Source: Bryum argenteum (lineage: Eukaryota > Streptophyta > Bryopsida > Bryales > Bryaceae). From it: a DNA stretch of 64,000 nucleotides. Location of the stretch: contig CM073325.1 in NCBI GenBank assembly GCA_037043015.1, positions 10,209,001 through 10,273,000 on the forward strand, read 5' to 3'. Positions 10,501 to 21,010 of the stretch are shown here, piece by piece. Under the pieces are notes generated by a model. The model was given only the letters and a program-made list of their open reading frames with translations. It was not told where the DNA came from and did no database searches. How positions within the stretch are numbered: the first letter of the stretch is position 1; each line of letters starts with the position of its first letter. The translations under genes were made by a program, and so were the position numbers.

Positions 10501-11678
10501 TGGACACCTAACATATTCGCTAAAACCAGGATACGACTAGGTGATCAACTACATCGGTCGGCCGCCCCATGAGAATGATGACATATCTAGAGTACAAGAA
10601 AAATAATACCACAGCTGAACGGGAGGACTGTCATCGGGCGATCAACCGATATATGAGACTGCTGATGCACTCGTATCCTGACTCTAGAGGATACGATCTC
10701 TGCAATGACAACCTGCTGCCGGGTCTAAGTGGCATTACGTGATGAAACCAATTACATCGGTCGATCGCCCCATGTCAATTGACATTAACTAAAAGAAAAC
10801 AGAAGAATCAGAAAACTGAGTTGGACCGCCTCTCTGGCATCGGGCGATCGACCGATGTATAGGACTCATTGTCTGCCATCGGGCGATCGACCGATGTAGT
10901 TGAAGGGTTCACTGTACCGTGCATCGGTCGATCGCCCGATATCCAGTGAGAATTTCTCTATTGGTACAGCAGAATCGCCTAATAGTCATAGACTGGTTCT
11001 CTGGCATCGGGCGATCGACCGATGTATAGGACTCATTGTCTGCCATCGGGCGATCGACCGATGTAGTTGAAGGGTTCACTGTACCGTGCATCGGTCGATC
11101 GCCCGATATCCAGTGAGAATCTCTCTATTTGTACAGCGGAATCGGCTAATAGACATGGACTGGTTCTCTGGCATCGGGCGATCGACCGATGTATAGAACA
11201 AGTTAAATGTTCAATGTATCGGGCGACCGCCCCATACACTCTCCGAAAAACATACTACTAGCATTATCAGCGAGTACAACTACGTCCAAGCAGTCGTGCA
11301 CCATCGGGCGATCGCCCGATGCCGGAAATAAGTGCCCACCTATGGAGCGTACCGTACACAATACTTCGTACGGACAGTTACGGCGCTAGAGTACAGAGGA
11401 AAGGTCTGCACGGGTTGATCCCCAACCAAACACCAGAATCCTAATGACATTCACTCTCGGATACACACAAGAGCAAGAACTGAACTTACTTCACTGTCGC
11501 AGGTTCCGTACAGTCGGGATTTCCTTCTTCGGTCATTTCTTCTTCGGGGAGTAAATCCTTGTTTCGCTGCTCGAACACTCTCTGAACGAGATTAGGACCA
11601 CTGCCACGAATTCGGGCAGTTTGCTTTGTACGCGCCAGGACTTTAATATCGACTCTGAGGTCGAACTGTCTACACAAT
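7539..11678 (-). CDS. large ParB/sulfiredoxin-like protein with an H3-tail-like exon
   Basis: Three exons are supported on the minus strand: 11678-11490, 10260-8934 and 8720-7539. The first junction (GTGAA|GTAAGT .. TTCTTCTTGCAG|ATAT) and the second (AAG|GTCAGA .. TTGCTGCAG|ACT) both keep the frame. The spliced coding part exceeds 890 residues. Counting from an ATG at 10304 that lies in unspliced intron, residues 194-222 are a Lys-rich, nuclear-localisation-like stretch and F-I-I-G-G-Q-H-T-V-E-A-H sits near 360, resembling the GGxHR-type core of ParB/sulfiredoxin nuclease-like folds. The rest is unrecognised. The first listed exon encodes ARTKQTAR. No ATG lies in that exon, so the start is further upstream or non-AUG. 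Intron 1 (10261-11489) is packed with 20-bp palindromes. Nuclear function is inferred. Confidence 0.65.
8721..8933 (-). other. in-frame intron of the ParB-like gene carrying one palindrome
   Basis: The 213-nt segment has good GT..AG ends and a pyrimidine-rich acceptor. It is a multiple of three and stop-free, so it would read through as 71 hydrophobic, Tyr/Cys-rich residues if retained. One CATCGG-type palindrome lies inside it at about 8850-8870. Confidence 0.65.
10317..11321. repeat. cluster of ~15 CATCGG palindromes in intron 1
   Basis: About fifteen copies of a 20-bp palindrome lie at roughly 10317, 10437, 10552, 10632, 10755, 10838, 10877, 10922, 11005, 11044, 11089, 11172, 11217 and 11302, with minor variants. 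The consensus is CATCGGGCGATCGCCCGATG and both orientations of the asymmetric G/A form occur. All lie in the intron of the ParB-like gene; several frames through them (S-G-D-R-P-M, I-G-R-S-P-D) are repeat translations. Confidence 0.9.
10836..11200. repeat. 167-bp tandem repeat built on three palindromes
   Basis: The block 10836-11002 is repeated at 11003-11169 and partly again after 11170. Each unit carries three palindromes, the third in reverse orientation. Copies differ at only a few bases, so this expansion is recent. Confidence 0.85.
11612..11635 (-). other. histone H3 tail mimic ARTKQTAR
   Basis: The codons read A-R-T-K-Q-T-A-R, identical to residues 1-8 of mature histone H3 and including the Lys4 equivalent. 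The next residues (I-R-G-S-G) depart from H3, so there is no Lys9 equivalent. The codon just before is CTG (11638-11636), with G at -3 and G at +4, a good context for near-cognate initiation. Starting there and removing the initiator Met would expose Ala1 as in real H3. The match is seen directly; the mimicry and CTG start are inference. Confidence 0.6.
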
Positions 11679-11925
11679 CTGCATTCGAGGAAAAAGAACG
11701 CTTCATCAGTTTTCTATCTATTTGAAAATGTGTCTGAAAATGCGAGTTTTAGGGTTTATCATTTGAAGATCTGTGTTCATGAAGCAATGAAGGAAGCAAC
11801 GTAAATAAATTAGGAGGGAAGCTGTCGAACTACCAAACAGAACCGGAAGCAGCTATCCAAGGCAAAGAAGCGGTTTGTATGATTGAACACAAACAAACGC
11901 ACCCAGATCTCAACTTCTTGAACCC

Positions 11926-12199
11926 ATTCCGATGAACAACCTAAAAAACAACTCAATTCCGGAATCGCTACGACACTGAATACGCAAGTGTAATCATTCC
12001 GATGAATAACCTAAAAAACAACTCAATTCCGGAATCGCTACGACACTGAATACGCAAGTGTAATCATTCCGATGAATAACCTAAAAAACAACTCAATTCC
12101 GGAATCGCTACGACACTGAATACGCAAGTCATTCCGATGAATAACCTAAAAAACAACCCAATTCCGAAATCGCTACGACACTGAATACGGAAGTGTAAT
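11926..12199. repeat. 70-bp tandem repeat, four copies
   Basis: Units start near 11926, 11996, 12066 and 12132 and share CCTAAAAAACAACTCAATTC and CGCTACGACACTGAATACG. The third unit lacks about 4-7 bp at its end. They lie upstream (minus-strand sense) of the ARTKQTAR exon, in a probable intron or promoter region. Confidence 0.9.
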
Positions 12200-12600
12200 T
12201 CAACTGGAGAATCATTTCAACCCCTAATCACAACGAAGACAATCAAACTTAATTGATAAATGAGCAATCGGCAAAGCATAAGGAGATTCATACCTCCGAT
12301 GCGCAGCAGCTGCTTCGAAGCTTGAAATCCGCTTTAGATCAGGTCGCGTCACAGCTGCTTCGAAGCTGTAATCCGGTCCGCGACGCTCTTCAAATTCGGC
12401 GAGCAGGGGTTCAAGAACAGATGCGCAACGGCACGCACGCAATGGCACCCACGCAGCGGAAGCAGAATTGAAAAGAAAACACGCAGCAAAGCAAAATCGA
12501 TCGCGAGTAGCAGTGGAAGCAGAAAAGATAATAGCAAGAGAGAAATGAACGCAGCGCGCGCTCACCGCTCACAAGAGCAAGCGCGGGAAATGATTGTGTG
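12200..12600 (-). promoter_or_regulatory. possible 5' region of the ParB-like gene
   Basis: This is a CpG-rich, higher-GC stretch with an open minus-strand frame (12565-12224) that contains no ATG. Two short direct repeats (GCTGCTTCGAAGCTTGAAATC and a variant at ~12350) occur. It could hold the leader or first exon of the minus-strand gene. No TATA box or start could be fixed. Confidence 0.25.
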
Positions 12601-12730
12601 ACGTCACGCCGCCAAAATCAAATCATTACGCCGCCACCTTCAGTCATGATGACCCTGCACAATCATACTTTTTTTGTCCTCTATCACTTCGTTGTCGTAT
12701 ATTCATACAATATACAATTTAATCATTCCA

Positions 12731-13315
12731 TTACCTTGGCTAATAAGTATACCTTGGCTAATAATTATACCCTTACCTTGGCAAATATTAATACCTACAC
12801 TATTATTTATGCCCTTACATTGGCTTATATTTATGACTTAGCTAATATTAATACCCTTACCTTGGCTAATAATTATACCCTTACCTTGGCTAATATTTAT
12901 ACCCTTACCTTGGCTAATATTTATACCCTTACCATGGCTAATATTTATACCCTTACCTTGGCTAATATCAATACCTAGGCTAATATTTATACCCTTACAT
13001 TCGCTTATATTTATGACTTTGCTAATATTTATACCCTTACCTTGCCTATTATTTATGACTTGGCTAATATTTATACCCTTATATTGGCTAATATTTATAC
13101 CCTTACCTTGGCTTATATTTATACTCTCACCTTGGCTAATATCAATACCTAGGCTAATATTTATACCCTTACATTGGTTTATATTTATGACTTTGCTGAT
13201 ATTTATACCCTTACCTTGCCTAATATTAGAGACTTGGCTAATATTTATACCCTTGCATTGGCTAATACTTATACCCTTACCATGGCTAATACTTATACCC
13301 TTACCTTGGCTTCAA
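12731..13315. repeat. 24-bp minisatellite, about 24 copies
   Basis: The consensus unit is about ACCTTGGCTAATATTTATAC plus CCTT, repeated with small variants. Because 24 is a multiple of three, all frames stay open and give L-A-N-I-Y-T-L-T-like repeats, which I do not regard as coding. Confidence 0.9.
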
Positions 13316-14725
13316 AAAAATATTTATTCAATATGAATGCATAATTATGTAAATGAAATACTTGTTATTGTCACTCGATGATAAAATGAATTTATTTTAT
13401 AATCAAGTGACAAACATCAATTTTTGATATACTGTAACATATAAATTCATCATCAAAAGGAAAATGAAGTTAATAACGTTTTGAGTCACTATGAGGAATA
13501 TTCTTTATGATCTTTATGATCTTTATGAAAGGGTTTCATTGTAATCTAAAGCTTAGAAATATTTCACATGTAATTGTATCATGGAATGATGAAGTGGAAA
13601 TAAATCAATAATGCAAAGATTTTGATGTACCTCATTGTGTATTACGGAAAACAATTCTTACAAATCTATCTCTTTAGGATTCATTTGCATTTTATTTCAC
13701 AATACTAACTTAATCAAGTTTCTCCTATATCTTCAAAAAAGTATGTTCTTTCTCCTCATAAAAATTCCTTCTTTCCTACGCTAGAAAAACCATATTAATA
13801 CACCAATTTATGACGAGGTTGACAATTTTGAGTTCATTTGTGAAATTATGAGTTCTTCAAAGTAAAATTTTAACTGCAAACTTACGAGGCTACGATTTTA
13901 CATAAATTCCTTCTTTCATTTATTTGCAAAGTAAAAATTAATTTCTTTAGAAAGAATTGGTTTCTACAAAATGAATGTCTTCTATGCTAGGAAATCAATC
14001 TAATTTCATGATCTTTTCTTGATTATGAGTAGTAAGATATGAACTTAATGGAAAGTTCTACGAACTCACTCCAATTGCATAAATGATAAGTCTTTGGGAA
14101 TTGCATCATGGAGATAAGAGATTAAGAGGTTCTAAAGACATGAAGAGTCGCAAACACCTAAAGGCTTCAATTATTCAATATTGTAAAGTTTATTAATTGA
14201 ATCCGTTTACGAAGTAAATTATCAGTAAGAATTTAAAAAATGTAATTTGAAAAAAAATCATGTACTTTTCTATGTTCTAATTTTTTTTTTTCTTTTCTTT
14301 TTTTTTCCTTTTTTTTTTTTTTTTTTTATTGGTTTTATTTTAAATTTATTGCAACATGTGTTTGGTAAGCTCATAAAATGTTGTCACTTTCTTCGGAAAG
14401 TCACTTATCATATGAGATTACCAATACCCATGTTCTATTTGCTGCCATCAAAAGAAAGTTTGGAGGATTTTTTATTCACATTTGTATGCAACTAACAAAT
14501 AATAGCATACACATGATTGCAAACTTTTCTTGTCATTATAATAACAACTACTCAAGAACTACCAATATTGAACTACTTACATTAATTATATAAAGTAACA
14601 CACACATTTGGGATATTGGAATTATAGATGTTCCTATTACATGAGTATGATACGTATCCTCTTCAAACTTGTGTATTGATATAACTAAGGCATAATAGTC
14701 TTCTCTCTGTAGAACAACATTCTTA
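13316..14725. other. AT-rich region without genes
   Basis: This is AT-rich sequence with a long T-rich tract at about 14281-14328. No coding frame is supported and no inverted repeat or known element end was recognised. Confidence 0.5.
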
Positions 14726-17700
14726 TAGTTTCAATGCGGATTCCAAGTGTTGAAGGCAAATTTGTAAAAGACTACAACAATCATGATCGTATAGTGCTGA
14801 ACACTTGGAACTTGTAGAATTAATTTATAATTGGTATTAACCCATAATCACGTTGTGTTACCTTGATGATTGATGGCATGAGGTCATGACTCCTGATGTT
14901 TTTCCTATATTTTCAATGCGGATTCCAAGTGTTGAAGGCAAATTTTGTAAAAAACAACAACATGATCGTATAGTGCAGACCATTTGCAACTTGTAGAATC
15001 AAATTATAACTGGTAACCCATAATCACGTTGAGTTACCTCGATGATTGATGGCATGAGGTCATGACTCCTGATGTTATTCCTATATTTTCAATGCGGATT
15101 CCAAGTGTTGAAAGCAAATTTTGTAAAAAACAACAACATGATCGTATAGTGCAGACCATTTGCAACTTGTAGAATCAAATTATAACTGGTAACCCATAAT
15201 CACGTTGAGTTACCTCGATGATTGATGGCATGAGGTCATGACTGCTGATGTTTTTCCTATATTTTGAATTCGGATTCCAAGTGTTGAAAGCAAATTTTGT
15301 AAAAAACAACAACATGATCGTATAGTGCAGACCATTTGCAACTTGTAGAATCAAATTCTAACTGGTAACCCATAATCACGTTGAGTTACCTCGATGATTG
15401 ATGGCATGAGGTCATGACTCCTGATGTTATTCCTACATTTTCAATGCGGATTCCAAGTGTTGAAAGCAAATTTTGTAAAAAACAACAACATGATCGTATA
15501 GTGCAGACCATTTGCAACTTGTAGAATCAAATTATAACTGGTAACCCATAATCACGTTGAGTTACCTCGATGATTGATGGCATGAGGTCATGACTCCTGA
15601 TGTTTTTCCTATATTTTCAATTCGGATTCCAAGTGTTGAAAGCAAATTTTGTAAAAAACAACAACATGATCGTATAGTGCAGACCATTTGCAACTTGTAG
15701 AATCAAATTCTAACTGGTAACCCATAATCATGTTGTGTTACCTTCATGATTGACGGCATGAGGTCATGACTCCTGATGTTTTTCCTATATTTTCAATGCG
15801 GAATCCAAGTGTTGAAGACAAATTTTGTAAAAAACAACAACATGATCGTATAGTGCAGACCATTTGCAACTTGTAGAATTAAATTCTAACTGGTAACCCA
15901 TAATCACGTTGAGTTACCTCGATGATTGATGGCATGAGGTCATGACTCCTGATGTTATTCCTATATTTTCAATGCGGATTCCAAGTGTTGAAAGCAAATT
16001 TTGTAAAAAACAACAACATGATCGTATAGTGCAGACCATTTGCAACTTGTAGAATCAAATTATAACTGGTAACCCATAATCACGTTGAGTTACCTCGATG
16101 ATTGATGGCATGAGGTCATGACTCCTGATGTTTTTCCTATATTTTGAATTCGGATTCCAAGTGTTGAAAGCAAATTTTGTAAAAAACAACAACATGATCG
16201 TATACTGCAGACCATTTGCAACTTGTAGAATCAAATTCTAACTGGTAACCCATAATCACGTTGTGTCACCTCAATGATTGATGGCATGAGGTCATGACTC
16301 CTGATATTTTTCCTATATTTTCAATGCGGATTCCAAGTGTTGAAGACAAATTTTGTAAAAAACAACAACATGATCGTATAGTGCAGACCATTTGCAACTT
16401 GTAGAATCAAATTATAACTGGTAACCCATAATGACGTTGTGTTACCTCGATGATTGATGGCATGAGGTCATGACTCCTGATGTTTTTCCTATATTTTCAA
16501 TGCGGATTCCAAGTGTTGAAGGCAAATTTGTAAAAGACTACAACATGATCGTATAGTGCAGAACACTTGGAACTTGTAAAATTAATTTATAATTGGTATT
16601 AACCCATTATAATCACGTTGGGTTACTTTGATGATTGATGGCATGAGGTCATGACTCCTGATTTTTTTCCTATATTTTCAATGCGGATTTTTGGTGTTGA
16701 AGGCAAATTTTGTAAAAAACAACAACATGATCGTATAGTGCAGACCATTTGCAACTTGTAGAATCAAATTATAACTGGTAACCCATAATCACGTTGAGTT
16801 ACCTCGATGATTGATGGCATGAGGTCATGACTGCTGATGTTTTTCCTATATTTTCTATGCGGATTCCAAGTGTTGAAGACAAATTTTGTAAAAAACAACA
16901 ACATGATCGTATAGTGCAGACCATTTGCAACTTGTAGAATCAAATTATAACTGGTAACCCATAATGACGTTGTGTTACCTCGATGATTGATGGCATGAGG
17001 TCATGACTCCTGATGTTTTTCCTATATTTTCAATGCGGATTCCAAGTGTTGAAGGCAAATTTGTAAAAGACTACAACATGATCGTATAGTGCAGAACACT
17101 TGGAACTTGTAAAATTAATTTATAATTGGTATTAACCCATTATAATCACGTTGGGTTACTTTGATGATTGATGGCATGAGGTCATGACTCCTGATGTTTT
17201 TCCTATATTTTCAATGCGGATTCCAAGTGTTGAAGGCAAATTTTGTAAAAAACAACAACATGATCGTATAGTGCAGACCATTTGCAACTTGTAGAATCAA
17301 ATTCTAACTGGTAACCCATAATCACGTTGAGTTACCTCGATAATTGATGGCATGAGGTCATGACTCCTGATGTTTTTCCTATATTTTCAATGCGGATTCC
17401 AGGTGTTGAAGGCAAATTTTGTAAAAAACAACAACATGATCGTATAGTGCAGACCATTTGCAACTTGTAGAATCAAATTATAACTGGTAACCCATAATCA
17501 CGTTGAGTTACCTCGATGATTGATGGCATGAGGTCATGACTGCTGATGTTTTTCCTATATTTTCTATTCCATTTCCAAGTAATACGGGCAAATTTTGTGA
17601 GAGGCAACAACATGATTGTATGGCGTAAACGATTTGCAACTTGTAGAATCAATTTTTAGGTAGTAACCCATGATCATGCAATGTTACCTGAATGAAAGCA
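14726..17700. repeat. 176-bp satellite array, ~17 monomers
   Basis: Successive TTCCTATATTTT starts fall at 14902, 15078, 15254 and 15430, exactly 176 bp apart, and the pattern continues to about 17552, where the last unit is divergent. Monomers share GGATTCCAAGTGTTGAA, ACATGATCGTATAGTGCAGA and GATTGATGGCATGAGGTCAT. At least two subtypes alternate (for example TTTATAATTGGTATTAACCC against TATAACTGGTAACCC), suggesting higher-order structure. The length is near that of nucleosomal or centromeric plant satellites, but the array is short and lies between genes. Confidence 0.95.
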
Positions 17701-18002
17701 TTAATATCCCATGATTCATTTTATATAGATACGAAGTAATATTATTTAGTGACATGAAAAAATTTTACATGAACATCATGGTCTGTACATGAAGTCTAGC
17801 ACATTTTTACTTGGAAAATTTGTGATCCAGATACTTTTAGTATTACATTTGCAGTGATGTTTCCACAATGAAAAAAGTGAAAATATGGATGATTTTCATC
17901 CACCGTTAGATTTCAACATTTTTTTTTTTAGATGTTTCGTAGATAAGGCGTACAGTTGAGTGCAAAGGAAAAACAGTCCAAAAGACCAAAACCATGGCAA
18001 GG

Positions 18003-18260
18003 AACCCCAATTCCGTTAAAATGGCAATATTCCGGTAAAATGGCACACTTCAATGATATAAACTTCAGGTCGAAAACCATGTGATATAACAGAATTTTGA
18101 GGTGATATTAGGGAAAATCAGTGACAATGTATGTAAAGAAGTGATATTACAAAAAAATGTTGTGATATTACAGAATACATCACTTTGTATGAGCACAAAT
18201 GTAAGATCTAGTGTGGCGAAATGGCACATGGCATAGTGCCATTTTAACAGAATTGGGGTT
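18003..18260. mobile_element. 258-bp MITE, family 1, full copy
   Basis: The ends are AACCCCAATTCCGTTAAAAT and its inverse, with 23 of 24 terminal bases pairing. AAGG flanks both sides (17999-18002 and 18261-18264) as a 4-bp target duplication. The interior is AT-rich with repeated GTGATATTA motifs. A truncated, inverted relative lies at about 52377-52607. Confidence 0.85.
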
Positions 18261-18264
18261 AAGG

Positions 18265-18966
18265 GTACTTTTTGAGCCAAGTAATCATTCTGATGATAAT
18301 TTTTTACCAAGGGGTTCCATTAAGATGAAGATGGAACACTATGTAATTCGAGATTTTTTCGTTGGACTAGCTTTAATTTGTTGGTAAATTTTTCTCTGGG
18401 AATTGAAAATGGTGAAAATTTGTAGCGTCTTTCGCGCACTAATATGTCATGGTCTAGCAATCTGTAAGGCCTCGTGACTCAAAGTTCAGTCCACATGACC
18501 TTGAACAAGTCTATTACAAGTTTGTACGGTTGAGATCTAAATAGCTTATATTCATTTTCATCTATGACACTTTTTCCGAAAGGTGAATGTTGAAAAAAAA
18601 TATGCTGGAACGTATAGGGGTTAAGAGATGTATATTATTTTGTATATTGTTTAGAAATTAGAACTTTACTCGTTTAATCGTTTCATGCTTAATCCTCCAA
18701 AATATAATAATGTGGAGAAAATTGAAAGAGTAGCTGGGGTACAGACTATGCAATCCCTAACGGTTGCAACCGTAGAGGACAATCATATTGTAAACCGCGG
18801 TGCGAGTGACACCGACTCCCACGTCTCGTACAAATTCTTTTTTATTCTATTATATTGTTCTTGCCACTAACATCTCCCTCTTATCGGATCTCCCTCCAAT
18901 TTCAAGAAACCGGTAGTGATTAATTAATTCACGGTCTTTCCCGCCATTTCTCCGGCGAGAACCCAT
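18265..18966. other. intergenic, no gene seen
   Basis: AT-rich sequence between the MITE and a TATA box. I see no supported gene. Confidence 0.45.
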
Positions 18967-18968
18967 CA

Positions 18969-18976
18969 TATAAATA
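18969..18976 (+). promoter_or_regulatory. TATA box upstream of the DUF7869-type gene
   Basis: TATAAATA lies in front of a pyrimidine-rich stretch. It would start a transcript near 19000 that leads through a long leader with several donor-like sites (for example GAG|GTACAT at about 19279) towards the gene at 21011. Use of this promoter by that gene is inference. Confidence 0.4.
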
Positions 18977-19703
18977 TGTGTTCCACATTCTCTTCACATT
19001 CCGACTAACTTACAGTTTTAGCGCTCGCCCATGCCTTTTTCTGCAGAACATTGCGTATCTTGCTTTCGTTGTGTCACGATGTGTTTGTTTGACCGGAGTT
19101 GATGCTGGAGTTAGGGTCCGTCTAGTTGGTGAGGACATTCTTTTGTATCGGGAGCAAAGTGTCGCCGGTTCAATCTGGAGTTCTTGCCTACTTGCTACTC
19201 GTCTTAGTTGGACGTGATTGGAACTTGCGATTTCGGCATCAGAATTCTGCTCCAGAAGACGATCTCGCCGCTGACTGAGGTACATTGCTCAATATCCAGT
19301 ACCAATCTTAAAGTTGTCATTAGAACAGTTGATAGATTCAGTATTCCTCTCTTGTTACTAGATTGCTTTGAATGCCAGACGAAGTGATCACAGTCCTCAT
19401 AGTCATTCCGTATGAAACGATTTGGTTGACTTTGTAATTGTTCTGAAAATCAGTAAGCACTCTTAGTTCAACCCACGAAAGATAATGTATGGAATCAGTG
19501 AGAAGCATGATTTTTGAAAGCTCAGGGTTATATTAGTTGTGGTGAAATTCAAATTACACCTTCATTAGATCACAGTATGGCAGTGGGTTTCTGAATTACG
19601 TTACAATCTTGTGACAATGGCCTTTGAAGGATTCAGACAGTCTGCCGCAATCTTTTTTCTACTTTCGGCCATTACTGGATAGGTGATTTAGTTGAAATAT
19701 CTC

Positions 19704-19921
19704 ATGAATTCTGCGGAATTGGTTGTCGAGTTCGAGTATCCACAGTACTACTCTTTTCGTGTAATCATAGCGGACTGTACGGATGGTTACCAAGGCTTAG
19801 CATTCTTCATTGAGCCATTGGAGGTAGGATACTTCATACTGAATTAACATGCACTCCCCACGTTCTCTTGTTGCAGACTGAGCATCAGGGGCAAGTCGAT
19901 CACCTCGAACTGACGGTTTGA
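19704..19921 (+). CDS. possible small two-exon ORF (54 aa) or upstream ORF
   Basis: An ATG at 19704 opens a 40-codon exon ending GAG|GTAGGA at 19823. The acceptor CTTGTTGCAG|ACT at 19876 leads to 14 more codons and a stop at 19921. The intron would be only 53 nt. The first exon has balanced coding-like composition (E-L-V-V-E-F-E-Y-P-Q-Y-Y-S-F-R-V-I-I-A-D). It could be a separate small protein, an upstream ORF, or the first coding exon of the DUF7869-type gene with an unrecognised continuation. No family is recognised. Confidence 0.3.
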
Positions 19922-19992
19922 CAGTGAAACAACCATTTCCAGCTGTGTGTTTGTCAGTTATGATGCGGCCTTGACTGTCGAAAAAGAGAAGG

Positions 19993-20997
19993 TATCGGGC
20001 GATCCCCCGATACAGAGGACGATTCTGTAGTGAAGGCCATCATCGGGCGATCCCCCGATACACCTAAGAGTTTGGCGCGGTTGCGGTTGGAGGCGAACAT
20101 CGGGCGATCCCCCGATACAGTGGCGTGTAAGTTGTGACTCGATTCAGTGAGAGAATACTCGAATCTGCTGCGGGATCACCTTTGAAGATAGCATCGGGCG
20201 GTCCCCCGATACTAAGAGGGGACTCTTTTTGGGGCAAGCATCGGGCGATCCCCCGATACAGATAAGAGTTCGGCGCGGTGGCGGTTGGGGGCGAACATCG
20301 GGCGATCCCCCGATACAGATAAGAGTTCGGCGCGGTGGCGGTTGGGGGCGAACATCGGGCGATCCCCCGATACAGTGGCGTGTATGTTGTGACTGGATTC
20401 ATCGAGTGAATACTCGAACCTGCTACGGGATCACCTTTGAAGATAGCATTGGGCGGTCCCCCGATACTAAGAGGGGATTCTTTTTGGGGCAAGCATCGGG
20501 CGATCCCCCGATACAGATAAGAGTTCGGCGCGGTTGCGGTTGGAGGCGAACATCGGGCGATCCCCCGATACAGTGGCGTGTATGCTGTGACTGGATTCTC
20601 CGAGTGAAGACTCGAATCTGGTGCGGGATCGCCTTCGAAGATAGCATCGGGCGGTCGCCCGATACTATAAGGGGATTCTTTTCGGGGCAAGCATCGGGCG
20701 ATCCCCCGATAAGGTCCGTGACTGCCAACTGTAACAGCTTTTTCTTGTCGCCTGTCGAGGTTGTGGTGTGAGCCTGCATCGGGCGATCTCCCGATAAGCG
20801 GGACAAGGTTGGTGCGGTAGGTCACATCGGACGGTCCACCGATCCACCTCCCCCGAGGAGTATGGTGTCCGCTATTATCATCTGAGACGACCGTCATCGT
20901 CACGAGTGCAACATTGCATGATCTTACTTGGTCGACTGTGACATTCAAGCATTGATACCTTTACCCTTCCGAGCTGCATCGGGCGAGCGCCCGATAC
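19993..20997. repeat. second cluster of ~15 CATCGG palindromes, with higher-order repeats
   Basis: Copies start near 19993, 20041, 20098, 20192, 20239, 20297, 20354, 20448, 20494, 20551, 20646, 20693, 20777, 20826 and 20977. Most are the form CATCGGGCGATCCCCCGATA. They sit in ~57- and ~255-bp higher-order repeats directly upstream of the DUF7869-type gene. The ORFs through this block on both strands are repeat translations. Confidence 0.9.
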
Positions 20998-21010
20998 ACT
21001 TTTGCTCTGC

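Noticed and set aside
10317..11321. CRISPR-like array of 20-bp repeats with spacers
   Set aside because: The repeats are palindromic, occur in both orientations with irregular spacing, lie in an intron of a eukaryotic gene, and no cas genes are present.
10838..11321. Cyanobacterial origin, from the GCGATCGC octamer
   Set aside because: Introns, TATA boxes, copia elements and satellites show a eukaryotic nuclear context; the octamer is part of a longer palindrome with a different distribution.
12598..13336. Open frames with L-A-N-I-Y-T-L-T repeats
   Set aside because: Product of the 24-bp minisatellite, whose unit length keeps every frame open.
20064..20948. Long minus-strand frame of about 294 codons (and opposite-strand frames) through the palindrome cluster
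   Set aside because: The translation is only the repeat (Y-R-G-I-A-R-C, I-G-G-S-P-D) in all frames; no gene-like composition.
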